A model generated the notes under the pieces. It saw only the letters and a list, made by a program, of their open reading frames with translations, made no database searches and had not been told where the DNA came from. DNA of 44,069 bases. Source: an uncultured Muribaculaceae bacterium. Lineage in GTDB: Bacteria; Bacteroidota; Bacteroidia; Bacteroidales; Muribaculaceae. The stretch lies in the NCBI GenBank assembly GCA_910579605.1, contig CAJTUG010000011.1, forward strand, positions 4,007-48,075, written 5' to 3'. Shown here one piece after another: positions 1 to 8,326 of the stretch. Every line of letters starts with the position of its first letter. The stretch's first letter is position 1. Both the position numbers and the translations under genes were made by a program.

Positions 1-790
1 AAAGGAAAATACGACGTAAATCCATGGCAGGAACAACTTGGGCAAGATAACGGGCCGTATCAGCATTATCCATGTGTCCTATCGTAGAAGCGATACGAGC
101 CTTGAGATGCGCCGGATAGCGCCCGTTGCGGAGCATCTGCTCGTCGTAGTTGGATTCTACCATGAGATAATTGGCGCGGCGGATGTAGAAATCTGCTCTT
201 TCTGTTATAATGCCTGTATCGGTTGCTACCACAAAATTCGTGCCGAGGCCTTCTATTGCAAATCCTGCGCAATCCGAAGCGTCATGGCTGTTCTCAAATG
301 CCGTAATGGTCATTGGCCCTATTTTGAAAGGGAATTCCTTGTAGATGGGAGCATGATAGTCTTTGATACGACGCGACATGTTGTGTCGGCGAAGAATACC
401 CTCGAACGCCCTGGGCGTACAATACAGGCGCATATGCTGATGACGGCGCAAGATTGCGTAGGCAAACCTCACATGGTCGCTATGGTCGTGGGTGAGCAGT
501 ATACCTCCAATTGTCCGAATATCAATGCTGTTGAGAGCAAGCTGCTCAAGAACTTTATTGTTGTCTACACCGGCATCTATAAGCACACCGCAATCTTCGC
601 AACCCACATAGGCGCAATTGCCGCTGCTTCCGCTGCCAAAAGATATGAACCGCAGCTTTTTGGGCTGCTCGCTAAGCTCCGGAGCAGGCACAGAAAGGGC
701 TTCTTCGGCCACGCTGTCCGTGCTGTCGAAAAGCCCGGGGAGATTGCTCCAATAAAGCTCCTGATTGCGTTTCTGGCGGCGTCGGCTCAT
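1..790 (-). CDS. YycJ-like MBL-fold metallo-hydrolase, 3' end cut by window edge
   Basis: Reading leftward from the ATG at 790 there is an open frame of about 263 codons that runs off the left edge. It carries the metallo-beta-lactamase signature THDHSDH, with His101, His103, Asp105 and His106 as metal ligands. Before it is a glycine/serine-rich strand (SFGSGSSGN), typical of the YycJ/WalJ branch. A later SHDASD segment and an ATDTG segment fit the remaining ligand positions. Family members are about 260-270 residues, so little should be missing. The start lies 2 bases past the stop of the upstream methyltransferase, so the two are probably co-transcribed. YycJ-type proteins are thought to be nucleases or phosphodiesterases; the substrate here is unknown. 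The first 35 or so residues are polar and precede the conserved domain. Confidence 0.9.
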   Translation of the reverse strand, partial: MSRRRQKRNQELYWSNLPGLFDSTDSVAEEALSVPAPELSEQPKKLRFISFGSGSSGNCAYVGCEDCGVLIDAGVDNNKVLEQLALNSIDIRTIGGILLTHDHSDHVRFAYAILRRHQHMRLYCTPRAFEGILRRHNMSRRIKDYHAPIYKEFPFKIGPMTITAFENSHDASDCAGFAIEGLGTNFVVATDTGIITERADFYIRRANYLMVESNYDEQMLRNGRYPAHLKARIASTIGHMDNADTARYLAQVVPAMDLRRIFL

Positions 791-792
791 GG

Positions 793-1500
793 TTAGTTAT
801 AAAGCAGGAAAATAGCCGGCACTTTACCGTAGTCGTCGGCATGGCTGCGCCATTGGCGCAGTGGTCGGGTTATTATACTTTCATTTTGGCCGGTGATATC
901 GCATGCCACACACAGCAACATATCGCCCGGCAATTTTGACGACAATTCGCTTATGAGCCGCCCATTGCGATATGGCGTCTCGATAAAAATCTGAGTCTGG
1001 CGATGTTGGCGTATATTGCGTTCCATCTCTTTGAGCGCGGCGGCTCGTTTGGCACCTTCAAGAGGAAGATAACCCAAGAAAGCGAAACTTTGCCCGTTGA
1101 ATCCCGAGGCCATGAGAGCAAGCAATATGCTCGACGGGCCTACCAAGGGGACAACCTCTATTCCCTTGCGTTGGGCAGCCGCCACAAGGTCGGCTCCGGG
1201 ATCGGCAACAGCCGGACAGCCGGCTTCGCTTATCACGCCTATATCGTGGCCTTCAAGAGCCGGGACAAGCATGGCCTCGACATCTTGACCGGGGGTATGC
1301 TCGTTGAGAACGTCAAAATGCAGCTCGTCTATAACAATGCTCCTATCGCATTGCTTGAGGAAGCGCCGAGCCGTTCTAAGTTCCTCTACCACAAAGTATT
1401 TCACACCTTTAATAAGGTCTATATTACGGCGCGGTATAACTGCCTCCACGGTATCGGGCGACAGCAACGAAGGGAACAAGTAAATTTTACCATGAGCCAT
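793..1500 (-). CDS. RsmI-like SAM-dependent methyltransferase (tetrapyrrole-methylase fold)
   Basis: The 235-residue protein has the RsmI-type SAM-binding motifs: ISEAGCPAVADPG at residues 90-102, VPLVGPSS at 117-124, and FLGYLP near 141-146. In E. coli RsmI 2'-O-methylates C1402 of 16S rRNA using S-adenosylmethionine. This protein is shorter than classical RsmI (about 280 residues) and belongs to the short RsmI-like group seen in Bacteroidetes, so the exact rRNA target is inferred. The start at 1500 gives the expected N-terminus, with KIYLFPS as the first strand. A -7-like element ends 5 bases upstream. The YycJ-like gene follows 2 bases after the stop. Confidence 0.88.
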   Translation of the reverse strand: MAHGKIYLFPSLLSPDTVEAVIPRRNIDLIKGVKYFVVEELRTARRFLKQCDRSIVIDELHFDVLNEHTPGQDVEAMLVPALEGHDIGVISEAGCPAVADPGADLVAAAQRKGIEVVPLVGPSSILLALMASGFNGQSFAFLGYLPLEGAKRAAALKEMERNIRQHRQTQIFIETPYRNGRLISELSSKLPGDMLLCVACDITGQNESIITRPLRQWRSHADDYGKVPAIFLLYN

Positions 1501-1505
1501 ATGCG

Positions 1506-1513
1506 CAAAGTTA
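1506..1513 (-). promoter_or_regulatory. -7 element of the RsmI-like gene
   Basis: The minus strand reads TAACTTTG, an exact match to the Bacteroidetes -7 consensus TAnnTTTG. No good -33 TTTG lies 19-21 bp upstream. The element ends 5 bases before the ATG, so transcription would start at or next to the start codon. Confidence 0.45.
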
Positions 1514-1548
1514 GCAAAAATTCCCCTTATCAGCCCCTCTTATAGTAC

Positions 1549-1604
1549 TAAAAAATCAAAACAAGCGCATCTTCCGGAAAATAAAAAGGGAGGATGCCGC
1601 TTGT
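1549..1604 (-). terminator. Terminator after the 1672-2268 barrel gene
   Basis: The arms at 1561-1575 and 1588-1604 form a long GC-rich stem with one bulge. On the minus strand it is followed by a T-rich tract (complement of 1549-1560). It separates the barrel genes from the RsmI-like gene. Confidence 0.7.
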
Positions 1605-1671
1605 TAAGTATTAAATATGGAGTTTTTAAGTTTAAGCCGAGCGTGCTTAAGGACTAATGAAATGTCGTGTT

Positions 1672-2268
1672 TTATCGGCCTATTTTGAACGTGAACGATG
1701 CGCCTACCTCGAAGATATGCCGGTATCTTTTTGCAACCTCAAATTTAGTCTCAAGATAATGGCTCATAGGCAAAGAATAATCGAAGAAAACCTTGAATTT
1801 GCGCATACCGACGTCTATACGGAATTGCCAATAGGCTACTACGGTGGTATAAGGTCTATATTTTATAATGGTATTATCTGACGGAGTGCCGTTTACGGAC
1901 GATTGGTCCTCCTTTTGAACCAAGACGATATCCATGCGGGGACCGGTATATAAGTCTATTATGGTAGACGGGATACGGCATCCGGCCAATGCCCTCAGCG
2001 ACAGATCTGTCTGCCAAAATTTGCTTTCGCTTTCTTTGAGATAAATGAACGAAAGCTCTGGAGCAAACTCAAACCCTTTATATACCGGCAAATGGAATTG
2101 GCCGGCAAGCATAGAACCCTGATTTTTGCTATCTTTCTGCGACCAAGTATAGCCGGCAGAAATAGTGAAATCGTATTTTTTTGCTTCAGTCTCTAAACTC
2201 AAAGCAATGCTCAAAACGGCTACAGCAAGAGCAACCAAAAGCGACCTGAATCCAATTTTCTTATCCAT
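1672..2268 (-). CDS. Small outer-membrane beta-barrel protein
   Basis: With the ATG at 2268 the product is 198 residues. It begins MDKKIGFRSLL, followed by a hydrophobic stretch and a cleavage-like ETEA, a normal Sec signal peptide. A longer frame to 2328 adds 20 residues with no signal character, so the shorter start is preferred. The mature part alternates aromatic and polar residues in short strands and ends in FEVGASFTFKIGR, which fits an 8- to 10-strand outer-membrane barrel. No catalytic motif is visible. It follows another barrel gene of similar plan (stop at 2346), from whose promoter it is probably transcribed. Both have a YTGP segment in mid-protein and may be distant paralogues. 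Function unknown. Confidence 0.75.
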   Translation of the reverse strand: MDKKIGFRSLLVALAVAVLSIALSLETEAKKYDFTISAGYTWSQKDSKNQGSMLAGQFHLPVYKGFEFAPELSFIYLKESESKFWQTDLSLRALAGCRIPSTIIDLYTGPRMDIVLVQKEDQSSVNGTPSDNTIIKYRPYTTVVAYWQFRIDVGMRKFKVFFDYSLPMSHYLETKFEVAKRYRHIFEVGASFTFKIGR

Positions 2269-2345
2269 AGGAGACGGGGTTAAATGATTGATACTAAAAA
2301 TATTGGTTTCATGTATCGTACTCGCCAATAGGCGGCAGCTACATT

Positions 2346-2993
2346 TTAAAAGTTATAGCCCAAGCCTATAGACAAGGCCGCACGGTTGAAATGGGTAGTT
2401 TCGCCAACTTGTATATCATTGGTCCTACCCATTCGCGACAGACCGTAAACGCCCTCGACATGTATGTGCCAGCGATACGCGAAATCAGCAGCCAAACCGA
2501 GCCCCCATGCAATTTCCATTCCGCTGTGGGTATAGTCTTTATCAACCTTTTCTTCAGTGTATGCACGTTTCTCGTTGTATTTGGCTTTCAACGAAAAATT
2601 AAAAAACAAATGAGGACCGGTATACACGCTAAGCCTAACAAGTTGCGTGTCGTAAAATTTCAATCCGAAATCAAGCGGTAGCCTCAGACCCAAAGAAGAA
2701 ATATGCCCGTCGATTTGTACACGATTATATTTGTTAGGGGTTGTCCCGCTATAGTCTATTGTGTTATATCCAAACAACAAGCTGGCATTAAAATACGTCA
2801 TACGGCCAAACGGGTTATAATATGCTAAACCAACCGATGCACCGGGGCCGAAATGGGCCATATCGTAACAATCTGTGGCTGTTGTAAGATCAAACTGGGC
2901 ACGCAAACCGAAATGAGACTTGTCGTTGGCTTGCACAACTGCAGTCAATGAAGACATAAGCATTAGAGCAAAGAGCAAAACGAGTTTTTTCAT
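2346..2993 (-). CDS. PorT-like/outer-membrane beta-barrel protein
   Basis: This 215-residue protein begins with a clear signal peptide (MKKLVLLFALMLMSS, cleavage near VQA). The mature part resembles the Bacteroidetes outer-membrane beta-barrel families: FGLRAQFDLTT at the start, glycine/aromatic strands such as GASVGLAYYNPFG, and a terminal strand RAALSIGLGYNF ending in Phe, as expected for BAM-dependent insertion. The gene has a perfect -33/-7 promoter with an 80-90 base leader. The shorter barrel gene lies downstream, and the two probably form one transcript ending at the hairpin near 1561-1604. No ligand can be deduced. Confidence 0.8.
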   Translation of the reverse strand: MKKLVLLFALMLMSSLTAVVQANDKSHFGLRAQFDLTTATDCYDMAHFGPGASVGLAYYNPFGRMTYFNASLLFGYNTIDYSGTTPNKYNRVQIDGHISSLGLRLPLDFGLKFYDTQLVRLSVYTGPHLFFNFSLKAKYNEKRAYTEEKVDKDYTHSGMEIAWGLGLAADFAYRWHIHVEGVYGLSRMGRTNDIQVGETTHFNRAALSIGLGYNF

Positions 2994-3083
2994 GACTATT
3001 ATTCTTTTAGGAGATTATCAGATTTTATATCAGGAACTAATCGGGTTTGAACTGAAAATGGACTTATAGCAGTTTCTATGTCG

Positions 3084-3115
3084 CAAACATAAACAAAATA
3101 AATTGCAAAAACAAA
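3084..3115 (-). promoter_or_regulatory. -33/-7 promoter of the barrel-gene pair
   Basis: On the minus strand TTTG (3115-3112), a 20-bp spacer and TATGTTTG (3091-3084) match the Bacteroidetes consensus exactly. Transcription should begin near 3079, leaving a leader of about 85 bases. Confidence 0.75.
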
Positions 3116-3172
3116 AAAATGAATGTTTTTTTTTAAAATTCGGCTACAATTTGCAAAACAATTTATAAAACA

Positions 3173-3219
3173 GCGCAAAAAGAGGCCGCAACCCAGGGGA
3201 AAACCCACAAAGTCGCGGC
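3173..3219 (-). terminator. Terminator after the 3269 lipoprotein gene
   Basis: On the minus strand GCCGCGAC (3219-3212) pairs with GTTGCGGC (3192-3185) using one G-U pair, with an inner GGG/CCC helix. It is followed by CTCTTTTTG. It marks the end of the SusC/SusD region. Confidence 0.65.
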
Positions 3220-3268
3220 GTGATATTATTAAAAAAACAAGTAGCAGGCCAACAGCCTCCAAAGCGAG

Positions 3269-3676
3269 CTATTTAAGCTCGGCGAAACGGCGGTTATAGT
3301 CGTCGAGATCGGCATAGAGGGATTCGTTGCGCTTATCAAGGAGAGAATCTTCGGAAGCGGTGTATAATGCCGAACCCAAGGTGAAAAGATAGCCGAAACG
3401 CTCCATGTATTCCGGATCTGCGGCCATGAAGCGGACGGCACTCTCGCGGTCTTCGCAAGGCACCTGCGAAAGCGAATCGCCTTTGCTGATGAGATAGTCC
3501 AGTATTGCCTCGTTTTGCTCTATCATGAGCCTGAAATCTTCTTGAGAAAGGGATTCGTGGCGCTCTATCTTTTCTGACAATTCCTGACACAAAAGAGCAT
3601 TGTATCCGGATTTTTCATGACCCGAACACGACAGAAGCAACGCCACGGTTGCCATTGCAAAAAATATTCCTCGCAT
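3269..3676 (-). CDS. Small SPII lipoprotein, function unknown
   Basis: The 135-residue product starts with a short hydrophobic segment ending in the lipobox LLLSC, so Cys17 should be lipidated. The rest is polar and mostly helical, rich in Glu, Leu and Asp, with no recognised domain. The residues after the Cys (SGHEK) are not a strong surface-export signal. It lies 124 bases after the GHL10 gene on the same strand. No consensus promoter was found just upstream, and a weak hairpin sits in the gap, so it is probably transcribed by read-through from the hydrolase gene. Confidence 0.7.
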   Translation of the reverse strand: MRGIFFAMATVALLLSCSGHEKSGYNALLCQELSEKIERHESLSQEDFRLMIEQNEAILDYLISKGDSLSQVPCEDRESAVRFMAADPEYMERFGYLFTLGSALYTASEDSLLDKRNESLYADLDDYNRRFAELK

Positions 3677-3719
3677 ATTCCTTTAGATATGTTTTATACA
3701 GGTTTCTGTCTTAATGCAA

Positions 3720-3747
3720 CGGCGCAGATTCCGGAAAATCTACGCCG
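3720..3747 (-). terminator. Weak hairpin between GHL10 and lipoprotein genes
   Basis: The arms 3720-3730 and 3737-3747 pair over 11 positions with one G-U on the minus-strand RNA. The downstream sequence is only moderately T-rich, so this may be a leaky terminator or a processing site. Confidence 0.4.
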
Positions 3748-3800
3748 CTGCCTATGTGGTAATCTTCCTATTTAGGAAAACACTTTTTGGCTTATTCTGT

Positions 3801-6449
3801 TCAACGCCCAATCCATTTTAACGTTGTGACGGCGCTTGCCGAAACACGGATAATGAAGCAGCCGGCACCCAAGTGAGCCACGGAATATCTATCGGCCACA
3901 CGTGTGCTTTCTACAAGACGTCCGCTTATATCAAAGATTTCCAACAACGAAGGTTCTGCAACTTTCACTACACCGTCGGCAGAAATGGTTGCGGCATCTA
4001 CATTGTCGGCTACGTCGCTCACACCTGCAGCAGAGGAATACACAAACGAACGTACAGGGCCATAATCGGTATAGACAGCTCCCGGAGAAGCCAAAAGATT
4101 GTAAGAACCGCGCACACGTAGATAATATGTCTTTCCGTCTACAAGTGCCTTGCTCTGAATCTTTATATCGCCCATAGCCGCAGAAACAGTTTGAAAATCG
4201 CGCAAAGTACCTTTATATGACGAACGGGCAGGGAATGTTGTGTTTTCGCAAATCTCCACACCCACATTCTGCATCCCTTCCCAAGATGCCACTACAACGC
4301 TCTCGTTGACATGCATGGTGGCTCCGTCTGTGGCCGGGGTGAGAATTGCCGGGGCGTCATAATCTGCAACATCGGCGGTATTGAAGCCTACCACAGGGGT
4401 GATGAGATGTGCATTACCCATCGCGGCGGTTACGCGCACAAAATAAGCTTTGCCCGAAACAAGAGTTTTAGCCGGGACTGTGATACTGTTAGTCGTCAAA
4501 TTTGCCGAGTAAACAACATTATCAAACGACTTTGTTGTGGATATTTCCACTTTATAGTCTACTCCTGGGGCGCAGGCATTCCATTCCACTTTTGGTGAAA
4601 GTCCTGTATTTTCGGCTACAGGGCTCAGAATTTCGAATTGTCCTACTTTGAAACGTCCTGTCGGAGAAACTGCAGCGGTATAATTTGCTGCATGCGACTT
4701 CACACGCCAGAAATACTCTTTACCGGCTTCAAAATTGCCCACTGCTGCAGAATTCAAAATATTGCCGCAGCTCTCGTTCTGGCCCACCAAAACAGTGAAA
4801 TTAGCGTCTTCCGCAACCTCGACGATAGCTTTACCCGACGGATGCGACCATTTCATGTCGAACAGCGGAGCACATTCTTCACCGTCGGCCGGATATACAA
4901 GGCTCACACCGGGATTCTCTTTTACTGTTGCATTTTCAAAGAGGGTAGAGTACTCCATACCATAGCGGTCGTAGACTGCCACACCATAAACTGCAGACTC
5001 GTCTTGTATCTCGTAGCTTTCGTCATAGCGGATTGCCACAACAGCCTCGGGAGCTATATTTATTGCCGATTGATTGGCCGGAAGAGCGTAGATTACATAT
5101 CGGCGATAAGTTTGGTCGGCCGGGCCATCCCACTTGAGCAAGTTGCCCTCTCGGCGAATATTGCTCACCATTACCGGCTTATAATCGTTGTGCCAATAAC
5201 GCATAGGCACCATTGCAGGATGTTGGAACACTGTTTGGCTCAAGATATTCCCGAATGTTACCGTGCGAGGCGAATCGGCCCACTTCTCGCGGTAATTCAC
5301 ATATGTTCCCAAATCAAAAAACACGACGCCGCTCTCGTTGGGGCGCAGATGGCTCCGGTGCGATTCTATCTGGCGAAGATATTCGGCAGCGCCGCCAGCA
5401 CCGCCCATGCGGTTAACGTCTACCGAGGAATAGAGATGGCGGCCGAAATGAGGCACTGCTACAGAATACCAGTCGGTGAGTTTATCGTAGTATTCTACCC
5501 AATATACCTGAGGCGAAAGGAAATCAAGCCAGCCGTTGTTTAGCCATTTGATTGGGTCGGCGAAAAGGCCGTCGTAGTTCATGTCGCCATAAGGGCCGGG
5601 GTCAAGCCCATAGTCGCCGATATCGTCGGGCGAAATACGACCTGCCGGGCTTATTGCGAACACGGCATAGGGACGTACCTCTTTGACAACATCGTGCACA
5701 CGGCGCACGGTTTCGTTGACGTTTTCGCGGCGCCATGCTTTTTGGGTCATCATTCCCTTTGTGTCTTCATGCTCGGCCTTATAGGCAGCCTCGTAAGCAG
5801 CATAATAGTCTGCGTCGAGGTCGAGGCCGACTGAGCTGTGGTAGAAATAGTCATCAAATATCATGCCGTCGATATCATATTTCGTTGCTATCTCGCGGCA
5901 TATGTCTTCTACGCGTTGCTGAACCTCGGGTATTGCCGGGTTAAGGATAATCTGATTGTCGCCCTTGAGGAGCCAATCGGGGTGCGATGTTTCGTAGTTG
6001 AGAGGATTGTTGCCGCCGTAGTAATTGCCGTTTGAGTATCGGTATGGATTGACCCAAGCGTATACCTCGATACCATATTTATGGCCATATTCCACCACGG
6101 CAGAAAAAACGTCGAGGCCGGGTTTTGTGCCACGTGTGCCACCTACAGTATAAGCCCAAGGCTCGTAGCTTGACTCATATGTTGCGTCGCAGAATGCGCG
6201 GGCGTGGTAGTAGATAACATTGATACCATCTTCTGCAAGGCCTTTCATGCGTGAATCAAGGGTTTTGAGGCGAGACGCGGCGGTGCTCTCGGTCACTTGT
6301 CCGCCGGGCCATGTTGAGTTGAGATAAGGCGACATCCATATTGCCCTATGTTCGCGAGCCGGAGTGGTATAAACCACTTCCTGTTCTTGAGCATTCAGAG
6401 TAGGGCAGAGCAGTGCCACTCCGGCAAGAACCTGTAAAAATTTGTTCAT
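3801..6449 (-). CDS. GHL10 (DUF187/YngK-like) glycosyl hydrolase with T9SS tail
   Basis: This 882-residue protein has a signal peptide (cleavage after Ala20, before QEQEVV). Residues about 33-400 form a GHL10/YngK-like TIM barrel: REHRAIWMSP at the first strand, EVYAWVNPYRY near 128-138, DGMIFDDYFYH at 194-204 with likely catalytic acidic residues Asp199/Asp200, and DFLSPQVYW at 309-317. Residues about 430-800 hold fibronectin-III-like repeats. Residues about 808-882 form a Por-type T9SS sorting tail with the ISGRLV pattern. The enzyme should therefore be exported to the cell surface or medium. GHL10 substrates are poorly known, so the glycan is not assigned. It lies downstream of the SusC/SusD genes across a strong terminator, so it may be expressed at a lower level than they are. 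Confidence 0.88.
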   Translation of the reverse strand: MNKFLQVLAGVALLCPTLNAQEQEVVYTTPAREHRAIWMSPYLNSTWPGGQVTESTAASRLKTLDSRMKGLAEDGINVIYYHARAFCDATYESSYEPWAYTVGGTRGTKPGLDVFSAVVEYGHKYGIEVYAWVNPYRYSNGNYYGGNNPLNYETSHPDWLLKGDNQIILNPAIPEVQQRVEDICREIATKYDIDGMIFDDYFYHSSVGLDLDADYYAAYEAAYKAEHEDTKGMMTQKAWRRENVNETVRRVHDVVKEVRPYAVFAISPAGRISPDDIGDYGLDPGPYGDMNYDGLFADPIKWLNNGWLDFLSPQVYWVEYYDKLTDWYSVAVPHFGRHLYSSVDVNRMGGAGGAAEYLRQIESHRSHLRPNESGVVFFDLGTYVNYREKWADSPRTVTFGNILSQTVFQHPAMVPMRYWHNDYKPVMVSNIRREGNLLKWDGPADQTYRRYVIYALPANQSAINIAPEAVVAIRYDESYEIQDESAVYGVAVYDRYGMEYSTLFENATVKENPGVSLVYPADGEECAPLFDMKWSHPSGKAIVEVAEDANFTVLVGQNESCGNILNSAAVGNFEAGKEYFWRVKSHAANYTAAVSPTGRFKVGQFEILSPVAENTGLSPKVEWNACAPGVDYKVEISTTKSFDNVVYSANLTTNSITVPAKTLVSGKAYFVRVTAAMGNAHLITPVVGFNTADVADYDAPAILTPATDGATMHVNESVVVASWEGMQNVGVEICENTTFPARSSYKGTLRDFQTVSAAMGDIKIQSKALVDGKTYYLRVRGSYNLLASPGAVYTDYGPVRSFVYSSAAGVSDVADNVDAATISADGVVKVAEPSLLEIFDISGRLVESTRVADRYSVAHLGAGCFIIRVSASAVTTLKWIGR

Positions 6450-6479
6450 TGTATTGTATATAGTATATAGATTTTATGC

Positions 6480-6533
6480 AAAAAATAAAAAAACGGGGCA
6501 AACACCCGACCATGTCGGTCTATGTTTGCCCCG
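6480..6533 (-). terminator. Strong terminator between the PKD lipoprotein and GHL10 genes
   Basis: The arms 6494-6504 and 6523-6533 form a perfect 11-bp GC-rich stem with an inner CCGAC/GTCGG helix. On the minus strand it is followed by a long T tract (complement of 6480-6493). It would end or attenuate the SusC/SusD transcript before the hydrolase gene. Confidence 0.85.
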
Positions 6534-6559
6534 CGTGTTATGTGCAGATACCTAAGGTA

Positions 6560-8302
6560 TCAGAAAAGTTTCGTGGGGTTGGGGTTGATAACAATACCTG
6601 TACCTAAGTCGGTGCTTTCGCTGTAGCGGTGCATTTTGTTATCGGCAGGATCATAGTATACCAAACCTGCGGGAACACCGCTGGTATCGGTAGCATCGGG
6701 ACGGAAGCAGAAATATACGCGTCCGTTGGTTTTATCTACAGCAAACTGAGTGGTGTGCAAACCTTCGGCCTCAGTGGTGTTAACAGGATCTGCATCCATT
6801 GCTATGTAAGCCACCAAGTCTTTGGTCTGATCAACGTCGGCATTGATTGCAGGCAATTTAAAGTGTACAAAACCTGGGTTGGGAGTACGACGCCACAAGT
6901 AGAGGCCTTGACGGTCTTCGTCGATTGTGAATGCGGTGAAACGCATACCCGACAACACCATAGGAGCTGGCAAACCGGCAGCTTCTGCTTCTTTCTGTGT
7001 CTGGTAGATATCGCTGTCTTTGAAGCGCAAGATACCTTCGCCATTGTATTTCTTGCCCCACCACCAATAACCGGCTTTGTCGCGTACAAGGCTATTGGAG
7101 ATAGAACCGTAGGAGATACCACGGCCATAGAAAGGAAGGAGGTTGTTTTGCCAAGCGTAAGAATCGCGTTCTGTGCTTGATTTTTTACCCTGCTGTTCGC
7201 CGCGTTTGGTCAACTCGATAGAAGAGCAACCGGTGTTACGGTCGGTGTAATAAAGCTTGCCATTGTAAACTGTGCCAACGAAAGGATCCAAGAACGCTGC
7301 GCCGCCAACATTGGTGATAACAGTGTTTACGTTGGTACCGTCGGTGCGGAGAGCGGTAATCTTACCGTCGCCCAAAACGCCGTCTTCGTCGTTGATATAG
7401 TAGTATTGCTTACCGGCATCAAGGATGTAGATCCAACCCTCAACAACAGGTTTGCCTTCTTCGTCTACCTGCTCGGTAGTGATGTCGGCATAGCAGAGGT
7501 TGAACACGGTAGAACCTGCGGGAACGCCCAAGTCATAAGGAAGAACCTTAGAACCTTCGGGGATATTTTCAAGGAGTTTCACGGCCTTGATGTTGCCGCC
7601 ACGCTGAGCGTAGTAGAGAGTGGGAGCAGGTTCGCTTGTACCTACCTGAACGTTGAGGTAAGAATCCTCAAGGCGACGGTTTTCGCCTGTAGTGTCAAAA
7701 TAAGTACGGATGTCGATACGCTGCGAACCGATGTTGCGGAACTTAACTTTTTCGGGGTAAGAGATATTACCGTTTTCATCGGAATAACCGGTGAAAGAGG
7801 TAACCTCTGTGCCGTCTTCATAAGTTGTGCCTTCGGGGAAAGTCCACTCGTAGCGAACGGGGAGATTTTCGGGGTTAGGCAACTCGAGGTTGAAAGTAAC
7901 GTAAGTGTTGTTGTATTCCACGATTTCGGTAGAAGTAGAAGCCACCGAAAGAACAGGCACGATGTCGTAGATCAACAGAGGGCTTGTAGTGCTTCCTTTA
8001 GACTCGTGGGTAAGAGTAACCTTATAGAGACCGGCCTTTTCGTATTTATGAGTAGGGCTTACCTCTGTAGATGTTGTGCCGTCGCCAAAATCCCACACGA
8101 AATTGCCAGAAGCAGAAGACGTGTTATTGAACTTGATGGTAGACACCACATAGTAATCGTAGGTATATTGGTCGCCTTCGATTTCATAGGTGAAAGCAAC
8201 GTCGGGATTGGGGAAGAACTGCTCGTCCGGATCCTTGTCGACACAAGCGGTGGCAAGAAGACCCAAGGCAAAAGTCCCGGCGATATATTTTAGAATTTTC
8301 AT
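6560..8302 (-). CDS. PKD-domain surface lipoprotein with propeller-like C-terminal half
   Basis: The 580-residue product has a lipobox ending at Cys20 (LLATAC), followed by acidic VDKDPDE, which resembles a Bacteroidetes surface-export signal. A PKD domain with WDFGDGT at 70-76 and THKYEKAGLYKVTL near 84-97 comes next. A second Ig-like domain spans about 115-220. Residues about 225-580 contain repeated short strands such as LYYAQRGGNIKAV, GWIYILDAGKQYY and NGKLYYTDR, suggesting a beta-propeller. It is the fourth gene of the SusC/SusD operon and probably binds the same ligand at the surface. No catalytic residues are evident. The propeller assignment rests on repeat appearance only. Confidence 0.75.
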   Translation of the reverse strand: MKILKYIAGTFALGLLATACVDKDPDEQFFPNPDVAFTYEIEGDQYTYDYYVVSTIKFNNTSSASGNFVWDFGDGTTSTEVSPTHKYEKAGLYKVTLTHESKGSTTSPLLIYDIVPVLSVASTSTEIVEYNNTYVTFNLELPNPENLPVRYEWTFPEGTTYEDGTEVTSFTGYSDENGNISYPEKVKFRNIGSQRIDIRTYFDTTGENRRLEDSYLNVQVGTSEPAPTLYYAQRGGNIKAVKLLENIPEGSKVLPYDLGVPAGSTVFNLCYADITTEQVDEEGKPVVEGWIYILDAGKQYYYINDEDGVLGDGKITALRTDGTNVNTVITNVGGAAFLDPFVGTVYNGKLYYTDRNTGCSSIELTKRGEQQGKKSSTERDSYAWQNNLLPFYGRGISYGSISNSLVRDKAGYWWWGKKYNGEGILRFKDSDIYQTQKEAEAAGLPAPMVLSGMRFTAFTIDEDRQGLYLWRRTPNPGFVHFKLPAINADVDQTKDLVAYIAMDADPVNTTEAEGLHTTQFAVDKTNGRVYFCFRPDATDTSGVPAGLVYYDPADNKMHRYSESTDLGTGIVINPNPTKLF

Positions 8303-8326
8303 ACTTTAATTTAATCTTTAATGATA

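Noticed and set aside
38..796. Plus-strand 252-codon open frame
   Set aside because: It is the complement of the YycJ-like gene, whose HxHxDH motif is clear on the minus strand; the plus frame has no family features.
2269..2328. Longer start of the 1672 barrel gene at 2328
   Set aside because: It would put 20 polar residues before an otherwise normal signal peptide.
2999..3262. Minus-strand 87-codon hydrophobic frame
   Set aside because: It spans the lipoprotein terminator and the perfect barrel-gene promoter, so coding is unlikely.
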